Shown here piece by piece: positions 35,001 to 49,625 of a stretch of DNA of 64,000 nt. A program made the translations under genes and the position numbers. Under the pieces are notes generated by a model. That model did no database searches and had not been told where the DNA came from. It saw only the letters and a list, made by a program, of their open reading frames with translations. Origin of the DNA: Haemonchus contortus. Lineage: Eukaryota > Nematoda > Chromadorea > Rhabditida > Trichostrongylidae. The DNA is taken from contig LS997565.1 in assembly GCA_000469685.2 (NCBI GenBank), forward strand, positions 43,298,666 through 43,362,665, read 5' to 3'. The number at the start of each line of letters is the position of its first letter. Within the stretch, counting starts at the first letter, position 1.

Positions 35001-38000
35001 AGAATCATAGAAAAGGCTAAGAAATGAGGGCATGAGTGAAGGGATATAGCAAAAAAACGAGATCGCTGAGAAACACGGCGATGTATGACAATCGTGAATG
35101 TGTCATGTTGTTTTTTAGGACATTTAGGCCTTCAGAAGGGCGTAGTAATCGTCTCAAGAAAATGTCGTTGATGTCACTGATGACCGTGTAACCTCGACGA
35201 TCATTTCTTTGCCATAGGAATCGTTGAAGAAAAAGTACACCCATCAATTGTGTCCATCGTCGACGTCACGTTAAGCGTCAAAAGAGGTCAGATTGAAAGC
35301 ATGATAAACAAGTAAACATATTATTTAGTATACTGAAGAAAAATCGTATTTTTCTAAAGAACTTATAGAGAAATCTATCAGAATGCGCCGTGCAAATCAT
35401 CTTCTTCAAAAACCGAGAAAGCATTTGGGCAATAGGCATATACCTGTATTCTCGACTCAATATCCATGGTAATACAGTAACAATCAAAAGTAGTATGTGA
35501 TTGCAGAGTTAAGCTCTACACTAAGTTGAGGAAAAAAGTTGACGGATGTGGTTCTGAGAAAATCACCCCCCAAAGGCCAGCTGGCACAGTGGAACACATT
35601 GCTCTTTATGCTTTGCACATTGCTTTTTAACCAAATTGGATACAATGAGCTCAAAAAATGGTGGTCTCCTACGAGATACGAGTCAACCCGTGCAGTCCGA
35701 CTTAGGCCTTCCCAGGCAATAAAATACATGTCAGTAGAAGGGTAGGCAAAAAGGATTCTGGCTTGAAAATTGGTTAGTCAGTAAATGAGTTAAAACCAAG
35801 TTTTGTTTGATGTATCAAGCCGCATATATTCTGAAGAATTTAGGTATCACTTATAAGCAGGCTCCTTGGGGGTTTCCCATAGCTAACCTTGCACCACTAC
35901 GTAGGTAGTTAATACAGAAGAACCAAAAGAGACTGAAAAGACTAATACAGAAGAGTGGAAAAGAAGAGGTCTGGCTTTAAGTGATCGAACTTAAATTCGC
36001 AATAAAATGGATCACTGGGCTGTATTTGTCTGGAATTTCCCAAAGATGAAGTGAGAATAGAGTGAAATCAGAGATAACATCGAGAAACATTTTCGGATAG
36101 CCAATTAAAAGGGCAGCGAAAACTTATTTGGGGTAGTTTTCGATCGGAAAACGTATGTAAACAAGCGACCGGTTAAGAAACGGCTCAGTGCTCAGCCCGA
36201 AATGAGGACGACGTTATTCGAGAATTGCCGTTGCCGCACATCGGCACGAATTCAGAATCAATCGTCCATATCTTGTGAATAGGGATGAGAATGTCAACGA
36301 TATTGTTGGGTCTATTGAGGGTGGTCGCCGACAGCGGTATAGGCGATCTGCGCCTCGCCATACGAATAAAATCTGACCCTCGTTAGACGGATTCGCACGG
36401 CTTAACACCGAAGGATTTTCTCGTTTTTGACCTAAATATCCTAACGGAGGAAGGAATTTACTCATTCACACACTGCCCGGCTACCTTACCTCCCCATTCG
36501 AAGAACTTTTGCCATTCAGTGCCTCAAACACAGTTCTTTGCCGAACTGTGATTGAGTCAACCCCCATTCTTGGCTTTTTTCGATTGAAATTCAACAAAAT
36601 ACAAAACTACTGGAAATGACCCTATCCCTTACAGACAATTGGCTCCACATACCCAGGACACCTACAGGACCCCGCCAACCCGATTCAGGGTAGCATTTAT
36701 GGCATAGTGGGAAGCGATCGATAAACATCGAATGCCATCAGAATACTGTAGGAGTCCCAAGACAACAGAACGGCGAAAGCGAATGGTTTCTGATCTCGAG
36801 CTCAATGCTAAATTCAATGCTAAATTATGAAGTGATCAGCACTATTCGAGTTTTATGGGATGCGCCATGCTTTTCGCATGCGCCAAGAAATGGAATCACT
36901 CCGATGCCTGTTCACCCCCCTCTACCCCATGCTGAATATCACTCATTGCTGCATCAGCAGTGTCCATACCTTCTTGGAAAATCCTTGCTCCTATTGGGCG
37001 ACTTTGTGAGAGCAAACTGCCAACAGTGGCTCGGATCACTTGAAACCGGTCGAATGCTGCATTTTTCTCCTTCCGGCAGTAGCAATCATGCAAGAAGTTC
37101 AATCGGGGAAGTTGGGTGGACGGAGATTTCATTTCATTTCATTTCATTTCATTCATTGACTAGAGAGAAGGTTGGTGAAGAAAGATGAAGAAATTTGTGA
37201 AAACCTTTTTCGAGCTAAATGTCAACGATAAACGATGTGGTGAGAACGGATGTAGTGAGGAAGGTGTCCTGATATAACCTTCCACCGCTTGATCCGCTAC
37301 TTTTTTCATTGTCTAATTAAGGCACCTAAGCCTGACAGTCCACCCAGATAACGTCCAGCCGACCGTTTGCGGATGTGAGCAATTTAAGGATGTGAAAATT
37401 GTCGTATGTGAAATTAGCTAAAGACAAAAGAGGACCAACGAGTGGCGTACGGATTGACGATAGAAGGTGGACAGTTCGTCGGGCAAAAACCGGTGCCGGC
37501 TTTCTCGCAGCTCGTCAAATTCATCGAGATTTCCCTTTCGTTGTCTCAAAAGGTCTTGAAGATGGAGTTCTCATTAAATCGAAGCTTGGCAGGCTTCCCA
37601 TGATGCTACGAAATTAGAAACAGATGAAACCCAAATGAATCTACAAGTGAAATGGGCTACCTGCTGTGTCTTGCAAGACTTCCCAGATATCTATGGGCTA
37701 CACCTAAACCGAGCTGGGGTTTTAAGGACGTTTGATCAGGATAAATCCCGAACATCTTCTAGCTTCCAGGCTGGCCAATACGACTGGCCGAAGGTTATCC
37801 GAATAAAAATTATAGCATCTTTTCCGCCAGACAAAAAGGACACCTAATACGTGTGACCTGAATGCTAAATGCCCAGTTTAATCCTTGGATCGAGGATTTC
37901 AGGAGACAAGAAAGACAGGTGAAGAAAGTGTGGATGAATCTCTCTTTTAGTACCAATTAGTTTGAAAAATAGAAAAAATAAGCCATAGTGTGGGTCCTCT

Positions 38001-41000
38001 ATGGGGTCAAAGAGAAGGTACTGCGTCGATTAGTATCACCATATCAGCCTAATAGTTGGTCAGTGCAGGCTACAAAGCTAATCGTATAGTACAAAATTGG
38101 CATTGATCCGTTGACCTAGGTCACGTCATGCATTTCATCTCCCAGTGAAATCATTAAAGCGATTGAACATGTAGTAGTCCCACACTGTCTCGTTTTCGAT
38201 GATCCAATCTCTAGTGCTGAGCTATCCTTGGTCTCACTGCTTCTTAAGATTTTGAAACTTATTCATTTGTTATAGACACGAGAAGATGCGGTACATTAGG
38301 CCCATCGCTACTCTCGAAAATACTCGTTCCCCTACAAGCTTTGAATTCCGGAAAAATACCTGTTGAAAGTAAAAACGGATTTACAAAAGCCAGTTCAGAT
38401 ACCACAAACCGTTCAGTCTTCAATCTTTCATCGTCTGATCTGAGAGCAGCTTACAATGGACCGGAGTGACCAGTACATGGTTAGCAATAAACATCCATTT
38501 AGCCGACTATTATTGCGAACAAACCGGCCGCTTGGCCCCCTGCTACCTCTTTCTCGTTTTTTGGCTTCTATGACCGCAGAGATTTATTCCTCGATAGTCT
38601 GGGGTCGGAGGGAACTAAGGTAGCGAGGTAATGTCTGGAATAGAATTTGTCTACGAGAGAGGATGAAAAAGTTTAAAACTGTTAAAAACTCACTAGGAAC
38701 GAAATTCACAGCAGCGATTCGCGAAAAGCTGCATGGGGGGGGGGGTTTACAGTTAGTCCTAGTACGATTAGTTGGTGTCATAGTGGGCAAAGGCGGCATA
38801 ACTGTAAACACGATTTCTACATCGAATTTAGCCAACATTAATTGCTCGCCTTTCTCTTTCCCTTTTATGTAGCCAGTTTGGAGCTACCAGAGAGAAAAGA
38901 GGTAGAGGAATATGGTATGCCGATAAATTATAATCAGTAAGATAATAATAAATAATATTCCATGCCGTATCGTCGACCTATGGGGTGAGGCCCATTTTAT
39001 GGGCAGGTTGAATGTGAGGAGCTCGGGAAGCAAAGGAAACATGACCAAAATCGGAGAAAGTAGGCCGCGTGGGTTCAGACCGTCTTGCAGAGCAGAAGAA
39101 ATGTCTAGGATCAAAGCAAATGCCCATAAATGGATTATATCGGGGAACTGGCCATAACTTATGCATACCACGGGAATATATAAGCGAAAGGCCACAAAGA
39201 GGGCCAAGCCCTTGAAAAGCCGGTCTTTGTATGTTGATCCGGTTTTGGGCCATTACAAATTGAAGAGTTCGAGAGAAAGCGACGAAAGGGAAATTGTGCA
39301 CTGAAGGGCACCCCGTTTAAGCGGGCCTGCAGTCTGGTAGTGAGTGCCTTCATTTTGAAAAGAAACGTGAACTCATGAAACGAACAGGTCTGAAGGCGAA
39401 CGACCAACACGATGGATACATCTCAAGTATATGTTGGAGGGGAGAAACGACCGCTTGGTAGCACTGGAACCATATCCGATAGCAACCAACAGGTTTTACC
39501 TAAGTGATGCTTCGTGGTTCCGGTTGGGTAAGTCCCTACAATCTTTGGATGAGTCACTCAACCACAGGTTGTCCTTCTAAATTCGTCATAGGTGTGAACG
39601 GGATTCAGAGATGCACGTGTGCCGATCAAGGAAGCAACTGGTGATGCAACTAGAATGTGCCGGGTATGTCATACTGGCAGAAGCTGGCATGGGATTATTG
39701 CCCCCTATACGTTTTTTTAGTTAATATCTGTTGTACGGAAGAAAGGGAGGGGAGGGGGCCTGCGGTACATTTGAATAAATCTAGGGCTGTAATACCGGGA
39801 TACTTACCCAGCCTCACAACGTTAGGTAATTGGTACAGGACTATTCCAAAAGGAGTTCCAGTTATCCTATCTATTAATAGGCATGCTTCCCATAACGGGA
39901 AACTTCAAAGGCCAATTTCGGAACTGGTCGGGTGAAATGTGTAGCATTTAATTAGAAAGGGAATTAGCCCCACAAATGGCCCAGTTGCGCAGCCTGGCGC
40001 TGCTGTAGCTCATTTTATCGTGCATACATTGCGTTGCGTGCGTATCTCGCCGCGTATTGACCTAACGGCATACTCCCCTGCGAGGGGCAATAATCTCAAT
40101 AAGTACACAATATGAACTTGTCTTTAATGCCACTGCTTGGAGCCAGACAAACGGAACGCTCACTATCTACTGAGTTTTAGGATACCTACCTCAATACTTA
40201 GCTTTTTTTAACCGCCTTCTTCCCTCCCAAGTTCTTCCCAATAGAATGAAGCAGGGGTGGAATATCAGCAATCAAAACAGCCATAGCACGGCATCTTTCC
40301 TACCACTTAGGGATCCCTCATAACAGTTCAACTGGTAATTGTGGGTTGTCGGAAGTAGAGAACTTAAATCAGGCACCAAACAGACATCCTTCCCTACTGT
40401 GAGATCCGAAAAATGTTCAAACCCTGATCGAAGCCTTTGGGATCGAAGGCGAAAATAGATCACAAGGATCAAGCAAAGTAATGCTTATGTCTAGGGTTTG
40501 GACCTCATCGGTGGGCTAGATTGTGAGTGAGGGCCGTCAAAAGACTCAACCTTTTTCTGCTTACTTCGGAGATGTCTGGATCTTGATCTTTCATGAACAC
40601 GCGGTTCGCCGTAATGTATAGCGCCGTTATCCGATTGCCTTTTACGACATCAAACGGTGTCTTCTAGACACTTTCATTTTCTGCCGCTTTGGCAAACGCC
40701 TCAAAACAGGATTTGAGGATGTCTCTCCCACTCAACGTCTCAAGAACTAAATGATTCAAAAGATGGTCGCAGAGTGAGTTCAAAAAACATTTCTAAGAAA
40801 GCAACGCCAATGCTTGAAGGGTCGAGTGACAGACCTGGGCAGGAAGCTATGGTAATTATTCAATAGTCTGTTCTAGACTCTGTTAGCATCGAGACATAAG
40901 AAACTGTGATTTTCCTGCCACCAGAGGTGCCCGTATGCCTTCCTGAAAACACTGACGACATGCTTGCTGCGCAGCGGGACAACTAGCGAAGAATGGCCCT

Positions 41001-43430
41001 TCTTAGCTAGTTGTCTCGCTGACCATGGCTCCCCCTATACATCAGGACATTTCATATCAAAAACAACGATCTAGTGGTGTCACATTCATCAGCGAAGACA
41101 GAAAAGTTGATTGCACAGCTCCTGTGAGTAACTGTATGAGCAGGCTTCCTTTCAAATGTTCCCGGATTTGATTCGAGTGGATGGCGTAATAGATTCAATG
41201 ACTTCCATTCTCAAAGCGAAAAGAAACGGAAAAAGATAAGAAGCAAGAAGTGTTCGGACTTCTCTCATTGGAAAATAACTTTTGTCAGGATCCAGTGACC
41301 GGAATGATCAACATCGGAGGTCGCTCGTGTTCAGCGTTTCTTTTTCTGTGAACGGACAAATGCTGCAGATAAATGTGGTCGTCGAAAGAAACACTTCAAT
41401 AACGGAGCGCTTCTAGCCACGTCAAACCCAACGGGCAGAAATTCTAGTGAAGTCAGAATCGATTGAACGAGTTTTCCTTTGTAGTTGGCGAACTACTACT
41501 GCTTTTTGAATTACACGTCGTTCTACTCCCACGAGCGTATAGCATTATCCCCGATTCATTCACATTATACTGGGGTTCCCAGTTATATAGCTACATATAA
41601 TCGGGAGTAATATTTTCACCCATGAACCCTTGTATTCTTACGAAACTAGGGTAGTTCTGAAAATATTTGGCTAGACCAGTCATTTTGATAGGAAACCGGC
41701 TACGTGCGAGAGGAATCTGGGGAAAGTTCGAAAGATTTAGGTCTCATCGGTGAAATCGAGATGGTGTCAGCCTGCTAGAAGCCATTTGTGATGGATTCTG
41801 GAACCACTCAGCCATGGTTTGTATGGGAGCACCTAAGAATGGTCCATTGGATCGAATCTGACGGGGACCAGCTCTAGGTAGTACAGAGCATAAAAACTAG
41901 GTATCAATAAGATGGCTTAGACTCTTCCTTCTCGAGTACTTTCTCTCCTAGCACCACTTATTCGACGAAATCGATATTCTATAGGGTCACAGCCAATCGA
42001 TCGGAGATCGATTTGAAAGAGATCGATTTGGGTAGCTTCCCAAGCGGCGGTGTAATGAATAGAAGATGCCCGGATCCAGAGCGAAAAATCAAAAGTTAAC
42101 CGCTATATACGCCAATGCAAAGCATCGTACCTCAAAGAATAGTTCCAAGGAGACGTTTTGGATTTCCTCGATGAATTTTAGTGCTCTTTTTCGTCTCCAA
42201 GCAACTAGTAATCTGTGGAGTAAACAATAGCTGTGAAAAGTAAACAACGGCTAGAACAAATGGGTAGAAGTGACCAAACGAAAAGCAAAGGTATAGAGCG
42301 TAGCACTGACCGCATAGCGCGGCGATTGAGAGAATGGTGTTTTTCGTTTAGTCCGGAACTGGACGTCGTCAATCAACAGAACGCCGGATGAAAGCCCTTC
42401 ACTGTTGGTTCCTCGCGTTAGTAGAAGTAATCCATTTAATCGGAGAAAAAGATGGAAGCCTCATGACATCGTTTGAGAGCAAACCTTGCAAAAATGCCTG
42501 ACATAATCGACGTTTCAACCAGAACATCCACAATGGCTATGCATAGTCAACGGATCGACTAATCGCCGTGACGCTACTGGTTTCGTCCCCCAGCCAATGA
42601 TCGAGAGAAAGTCCACCCCAACTGGTAGAGAACGAGTTCGTTTGCCACGATGTGAAAACAAATTCGTAGTGATCGCTAGCGCAGGATTTCAACGAATTTT
42701 CCCTGATCCTTCGTTACATAGGTTTCTAGGTACACTGTAATCCTACTCGGGCACCCAGTTCACTTTTCGAGATGCAAGACTTGAGAAATCCCTTCCAAAA
42801 CCGGATTATTGGACTGAAAAGCGTCGGGGTACCTCTTGTTCAATGTGTATGCGCTCATCAGACTGCAGAAGTCTCCCCTTCTCAAACTGTACTCTGATAT
42901 CTTCTAGACTTTAAATTTATGTGAACCCATACCCTCTTGGGACACGGTGCTCTCTAGAAACCTGTTATCCGTCAATCTGGTTTCTCGACTTTTTTTTATT
43001 ACATCATACAATACCGAGAAACGTAGGCGAAATGGGTAATCACGATGGCTCCGTCATTTAAATGGGTTTTCGCTCAAGATCAAGCAAATATTATGCCTGT
43101 CGGGATCTAAACACAAACCAGCTCTTCACTTAGAAATCCAAGAGTCGGGGGATAAAACGTGGCGTAATCAAAACAGGCCCAACCACCTGGTAGGGGGGGG
43201 ACTTGAAAAGTGACCATACATTTCTTCTTTCCTGTGGTGATTACAAGGCGACTATATGTCCACTTCCTCACTGGAGAGACTTTTCGCTGGAATCCTGCAG
43301 GTAACATTTTCTATAAAAACCGGACCCGACTTGAGCAACAGGGGAAATGATCATTAAACTGGGCAACTCTATTTCACTTTTACAATATTGTCAGAAGGAC
43401 AAGAAGTAAAGTTCGAATCAGACATAAAGC
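32040..43430. other. About 11 kb without a recognisable gene
   Basis: Frames up to 127 codons occur (for example 33600-33926, 36805-37188) but none shows a domain motif or a chain of phased exons. Local features are a (TTTCA)n run at 37128-37152 and a G run near 38737. Parts may be ancient repeats. Confidence 0.4.
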
Positions 43431-43436
43431 GCCATT

Positions 43437-43640
43437 CGGAATGCGCTACGCATCCGACTTCCATCCAGGATTGTTGTGGCCTTGCATTTTATCCTCCCAG
43501 ACGAGTTCGGCACCAATTTGCTGGCCATAGCGGTATTGAAACTTGGTTGCCCTGCGCAAGTGCCGTTTCTGGATTCGATCTCCGGGCCATTCGATTGCGC
43601 CAGTACGCCACTTGACACTATACCCCATCCACCCCCTGAA
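43437..43640 (-). repeat. tRNA-derived SINE copy, minus
   Basis: On the minus strand the head GTGTCAAGTGGCGTACTGGC and body GAACTCGTCTGGGAGGATAAAA are recognisable, with TCCATCCAGGATTGTTG as the far end. It is diverged in the B-box region. Confidence 0.75.
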
Positions 43641-44644
43641 GATGCAATATCTACACCTATTCATGAAGTGAGGTACTAACGTCAGACAAGGAATCCTCCC
43701 TGCTGGTTTCCCTCAAAGAACATATCAAGCCAGAAGTTTACCTCATTGAACTACTCAAACAGAGAAGAAGTAAACAAAAATGAATTCAATATGAGTTAGC
43801 AGTGGAAATTTGGGCTGCTGGAAGATCTGAGCAGGAGTTGTCATATTTTATAATACCATGAACTCGACCTGTTTCTGGGAGTTATGAAGCGGAGCGAGGT
43901 GAAACTCTGTGGGAGCAGACACTTAAGCCGACATACCCAAACATCCAGTGGCTTCTAAATCAGGTTTTCGGGACTTTTCAGACTCTAATTAAATTTTATG
44001 AGTCTTCTTCGCCTATTTCGATACGTGACTTCGGCTGCCCTGATTCCAAGCTGCCACTGGTTGACTCATTAAAGCTTACACGACCGACTACTGATGTTAC
44101 AACCAACTTCACATCCATGGCCACGGTAACGACTTAAAGTGAAAGAAATAGAGTGGTTCATACCAATTCGCCTAACACGGCAACGGAATGAGGAAGGAGA
44201 GCGATGAGTTCGGTCTTCCGTACCAATGAGAGAGAGAAGAACCTTCTAATGAATAAGAGTTCTAAGGTTTCATAGATAAGAATCGCCATAAAAACTGGAA
44301 TTTCTTATGGGAAAAAGACAGAAGAAAAGAAACCTCATTCGACCAAATAGAAAACTTGTTTCTGCTCAGATTTTCGCTTTCACTGAATCGCCAACCCTCA
44401 AAAAAAAAAAAACCATCGCAAAGGCAGATCTATGAGGAAATAATCTGAGCATGAGAAAATCATCTGAGCAGTCCTTCAGATTACTTCCTACCCCAGAAAT
44501 TGCATAAAAAACCGTAATTGCACTGACATAAGGTCCTGGGCTTATACAAGCGATCACTTGAGCTACTGACACAGGACTTGCCCTTCTTCCAAATCAAGAG
44601 AGACCTAAATGGCTCAGCGAGGGTTGAAGCGAAACGAACCCCTG

Positions 44645-44850
44645 ATCGCTTCTAGCCTAGGCCTTCCATCTTTCCGAAGTCGGTTAATTGGTACCAGACT
44701 TGTTTGAAAAGATGAAAGCACTGATTCGTATGTCGGTTAGCCACTAAAGTTCTCAGTAAATAGTAAAGTAGTAAATACACGTTCAAAACGCTGCTACTAT
44801 CCTGAATGGAACTCGAATTCAGGGCGCAACTCACAATCACTATTAATCAA
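44645..44850 (+). repeat. tRNA-derived SINE copy, plus, 5'-truncated
   Basis: It begins in the body: GGCCTTCCATCTTTCCGAAG, then GGTTAATTGGTACCAGACTTG, AAGCACTGATTCGTATGTCGG and a tail ATCCTGAATGGAACTCGAATTCAGGGCGCA. The tRNA-like head is not recognisable. Confidence 0.75.
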
Positions 44851-45525
44851 CAGTAGAAGCTCAATCTAAGACTTTATTATTCACTGTATAAAGTAATATT
44901 TAGTCTTTATGTTTTCTAAGCTTGGAAAATATCTAGTTTTGAACGTCCCATAGTGAACATGAGAGAAATTGGAATCAAAAGAAGGAAGTACTTCCACATA
45001 AACCTCACCAGTAGAGGATAGATGGCGTGAGGCCTGTCAGTCGAGTGTAGGACATCCACTCTACCAGTAGAAGGTAGAGTTCATGAATGATGGAGGAAGA
45101 GCGGAGGTCAGGACCCTTTAAGAACTATTTCCCATGACTCGTAGACCCTAATGGCAGACTCCTCCCCACCATTTAATCGACCCATACAGTTTACAAACCA
45201 GATGACGGATCTTGAATTGATGTTATTGCATTTTGCTGACAAGTAGCATCCAGTGACTGGATAATGGCAGTAACCGGTTTTTCTAGAAAGCTTTATTGAC
45301 CTTCAAAGCACAGATGACTATGTGACATTGACGTAGTTACTGGAAGTCCACTACATCCAAACTACAAAAGACCAAACTGGCAGCTTTAAAGGTGATTTAG
45401 CCTTACAAAATTTTAGTATTTTGGAAGTATTTGGTTGGCAACTGGCGGAGCATTGGCTTTAACAGCAGGCAGTAAGAAGATTTTCCCTATTAGGGAATCC
45501 CTAATAACTTGAAAGTGCCAAGAGT

Positions 45526-45864
45526 GTGGAAGAAAAGATGGATAAATTAGACTTATCGAATTTTCGAGGACAAAAACTAAACTTGGGGTTCCTGAGTGCT
45601 CTCAGATTCCAGCGCAATCTTCGGAGAAGCGTGAGGAGAAGTAATTACTGCCAGCTTCAGATTTTTTCCCTAGGGCAAAGAGTTGGCAGACAATACCACT
45701 TCACAGTTACTTGCCTGTTACCAAAAAAGTTTCTGAACAACACGTTGCCGGAGGTTTTAGAGAAGCACTTCCCCAAACACCTCACCCTTTCTTTCTTCTG
45801 GGATCACTCCGCTTTTATGGAGCTAGAGTTGTTTCTTTCAAGTGGACCACCTACTGGTAAGTGA
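45526..45864 (+). CDS. Unrecognised ORF, 112 codons
   Basis: The frame starts MEEKMDKLDLSNFRGQKL and has no stop for 112 codons. The end GGACCACCTACTG|GTAAGTGAG is a strong donor, so it could be an exon. No partner exon or family could be identified. Confidence 0.25.
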   Translation: MEEKMDKLDLSNFRGQKLNLGFLSALRFQRNLRRSVRRSNYCQLQIFSLGQRVGRQYHFTVTCLLPKKFLNNTLPEVLEKHFPKHLTLSFFWDHSAFMELELFLSSGPPTGK

Positions 45865-47835
45865 GCTCAGATAAAAGATCGCAGCTCAGGTTACTCAGGG
45901 AGTGAACTACGCGAACAGTTAGACGCCACTTTTATCCGAGGGGCCCAGCCGACTTTCCTCTTACTGAAAATCTCACGGTCGTCATAGTCAATTACAGGGC
46001 GTAGCGCAACTGCCGAAGAAAGTGAGACTTCACCGTAATTGCCCTGAACTCTCCCGGTCTTGTACGTCATGTAGTCACCCAGTTGCATTCTTTCAGTTTA
46101 CAAAGGGCAACATTCTGACTCTTGACACGGCAGTACCCTTGAACTATTCCAGACTTTTTACTTTGCCTGCTGAGAGGAAAGGAGAAGTAATCGGTCGAGA
46201 GGAAGATTGTTTCCCAAGTATGTACTCATGGACTAGCTCAAATTGCTTGATTGCTAAACTCGAGTCTCTCATTACGCCCTTAGATAGCACTAATTCCATC
46301 TAGTTTCTATCACGATAAGTAGGATATTTAGCGTCAGTTACGGGATATTCTCGTTCTTGCCTAACCCCCATCTTTAGATGTCGTAGTAGATACTCCTCCT
46401 CTGTAAATCTGACGATATGGAACTTCACTTCAGCTGGGGTAACGACCACAGAAACAGGATTCTCAGCTAGATGTTTTCGAAACTGAAAATCTGCTTCGCT
46501 CAAGTCTCGGTCAGGTCACACTTTATGAGCTTTTTTTTAGAAGTTTCTTGGTTGATTGACTGAAGGGGCCAAGCCGGATTTCGACGTTAAGCACATTGCC
46601 CCTCCCCCTTGATGATGCGGTACACTATCCCCTGGGGATAATCCGATTAAAGGTCATAAATTCAAAACGAGGGGTTAATTACCTTAAATGCAATGACTGC
46701 ATCACAAATGGAATAAAATTTTTGATTAGCCTTGTTTATCTGTTTGTTTACGTATTTATACAGACGCCAATGCCTCAATACGGGTCATAAGGTTGTGCGG
46801 AAAAGTAACCCGTGGTGGATAAAAGAATTGTATGAAGAAAGAAAAAGTTCAGTCGGATCAAAAAGAAGGGTGAAGTGGGAACTATAAAAAAGATCTCAAA
46901 AAGGACAGAGTAGGGGAAAGAAAAAAAACAGAAAAAGATGAAGATGAAAAGAATTTTAAAAAATGAAAAGTGGATGTGTATCTTTCTGAAAACTGCGTAT
47001 GTGTGGGAGCATATCCTCATGAGAATTCAGGAAGTGGGGATGGAGGTCAAGGGTAGAGCCAGTGCAGCGTCTGGGTCTGGACACCATTCTTAGAAAGGCT
47101 TGGAGAAACTGATTCGTTCTTCGGCCACGAAGTATAACCAGCTGCGATGGTCACAGTTTGAAGTTTAGTTTGAAGCATAGCGGTTGGGGTTCTTTTCATC
47201 AAACTTATGACTTCCATCTCATCTCGTGGTCTAAGAGAAATGCTCAAGGTCAAACGGAATAACGAAAACAACACAAGGAAATCACGCATACAAAGGTTTA
47301 CTCATTGAACAATGACGAATCACCTTTGCCAGATTCGAGAAGCAATACGGTTGAGAACCGAAACGATTTTTTTTGTTGAAATTTCAACAGGTTACTGCCT
47401 TCATCACAGAACGCGAGTTATGTCTACAAGCTCTTTTCGGTGCCAATTAATAATAAATGATAATTCATGATAACGAAAAACAACAGTTCATGACTTTATA
47501 ATGTAGTTCTATACAAATTTAGACTCACATACGACTCAATAATGGGCTCCATTCTAAGAAAAAATTGGTATATGGCCAAATCTAGCCTTACCTTCATTGA
47601 GACCTGCTACAGGCCGTCAATTTCCTCTTCAAACGTATTGTCATTGAATATAACGAGCTCTTTTCACTGTATCGTGTGACAGAAGGGCATCAGTACTTAG
47701 CCGAAAACATTGAATAGAATAGAAAATTGCTCCGATCGCAGTGACCAGTTTTGGCTGGCCATTATACCTCGCGCCAGGCTCAAAAATCGATTATTTCAGA
47801 CAATAATCAACAGTATTGTGAATGTGCTGTGAATC

Positions 47836-48935
47836 ATGACGGAAACCGATGATATTCGGTACCGGTCAATCGAAATGGATCGCTATCGAAATTTCAATGT
47901 TGACAATTACGTAAAATCGATGTTCTGTAGCCAAAATGCTGTAATTCCTAGTATCAGTGCAAGGCATGCAAACAGACGATCACCAACCAGCTACAGTTGC
48001 CGCCAACCGCAGCGCAGTCGCGCGCATGCGTGGTATGTGTTATGTACAGCAAAACAAAGAATTGTTACAAGGTCCGACTAAATTGTAATGGAATAAAATT
48101 AATCTATAAAAACATATTAAGATAATTACAAAAGGGTAGATATCGGAAATAGCCTCGTGTAGGGTGCTAATAACATCACTTTGTAAAATGACGACAATAG
48201 CCCCTTTGGTAGTATTTATATTGCCCTTTTGAGTGCCTGAACTTACCGTGTGCTTTATCACATGATATGATGTGTAAAAAAATCAAGAGGGCAACGGTGA
48301 TATCGTGATAAACAGTAATTGCCCTGTGACTGATCTTACAGTTCAATGATCAGTACAGTACATAGCAAAGATTAATGATAGATCTTGATTGATCGACCTA
48401 GTCTTCGGGATACACCCCGCATTCGAATTCGACTCCCACTCAGGTTCTAGTGGCTTTGAATGCGTATTTGGCCTACAATGACGTGCGATGGGCAGCCGAT
48501 GTACAAGTCAGCGCTTTTATCCTCCCAGACATGTCTAGTGTCAATTAATCGACCTCGAAGGGAATAGGCTTGTTCGGCCTGAGCAGATATCGATCGATCA
48601 GGATTAGATTTGATTAAAAGGTCTAAATCTACAATGTTTTTGACCAGACAGAGGAAAAGCACTGAGCCAATCTTTCGACCTTCGCATTCATGGAGGCCCT
48701 GAGTCTCAAACATCGACAACTGTCAGAATTATGGTGATCAGGCTCCCTACTTCGAAAACCACTCGAAATCATCACTCAATTTTTCACTATCCATTACAAA
48801 TAACTTTACTCATCATCGAATGTTTCAGAAACTTTTCGAGTAGGAAGTCTGTCTTGAGTTTATCGGAGTCTTATCAACTTCCTGCAGTGCCAAGTTTGCG
48901 AAGCCTCCAGTCTTATCTACTGAATTCACATCATT
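47836..48935 (+). CDS. Possible 5' exons upstream of the pseudokinase gene
   Basis: An exon from the ATG at 47836 (MTETDDIRYRSIEMDRYR) follows an acceptor-like TATTTCAG and can join in phase, through a weak GTGGTA donor, to an exon at about 48833-48935 (SSRKSVLSLSESYQLPA), which ends at a TAC|GTATCA donor. Both are Ser/Arg-rich, like the start of the pseudokinase, but the phase does not carry directly into the acceptors at 49599 or 49608. They may be a separate short gene or an alternative 5' end. Confidence 0.3.
48411..48620 (-). repeat. tRNA-derived SINE copy, minus, partial
   Basis: Antisense body blocks: CATTCGAATTCGACTCCCA, GCAGCCGATGTACAAGTCAGCGCTTTTATCCTCCCAGACA and TGTCAATTAATCGACCTCG. 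The tRNA-like head is diverged or absent. Confidence 0.75.
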
Positions 48936-49590
48936 ACGTATCAATCAATACAACCTTAAGATCAAGCTGATTCTCGTTCTTCTGAAACGTCCGCCTTTTC
49001 CTTTACTCTTTCGATATCAACTCTGAGTCGAGTAAGCAATAATTCGGCACATTGACACTAATTTAGACCATAAGTTCCTGGAAGGTTTCATTAAGTTGCA
49101 GTTAAGTAAGTAAAGTAAGGGGTGAGAGGAGGGAGCTCATCCTAATGGAAGTAAGTACTGTTTTGCCTACAGTGGTCTCTATATTATGCTACTTACATTA
49201 TTTTTATATATATTGAAACTGAATAATGGAATTTTAGTAGAGCAGCCGATCTCAGCTAATTGGAAAAGACGTTTTTATTATGTTAATTCACTTTTTTCCC
49301 ATGATTTATCTAGAAAATCCTTATTCAATCAATTATCCAGGAACACTTCAGCTTTGAATTTGGCGAATTTCATGTGAATCTCTTCTAAGTGACATCAGTG
49401 TTTTCCGTGCTCTCACTTTGCATTCGACTCGGATTTCTTGAGGTTCAGGCAGAACTACGCAGTAATCCATAGATTTCTGTTTATTGTCTATCGATGACCT
49501 TTCGTTCTTCTGAAATTTTTTGTCTTTTCGATCTTAAGATTCTTTTTTCCCGTTCTACGGATATAATTGATCAGAAAATCTGGTAGGTGC

Positions 49591-49610
49591 TGTATTTAGG
49601 TCCTTTCAGA
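49591..49610 (+). promoter_or_regulatory. Candidate leader acceptors before the pseudokinase start
   Basis: GTATTTAG ends at 49599 and CCTTTCAG at 49608, leaving 17-26 nt before the ATG at 49626. Either could be a trans-splice site, or the acceptor for an upstream coding exon. Confidence 0.35.
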
Positions 49611-49625
49611 TCTCCGTACCGAAAA

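Noticed and set aside
43388..43679. Overlapping frames on both strands
   Set aside because: They are the two strands of an antisense SINE copy.
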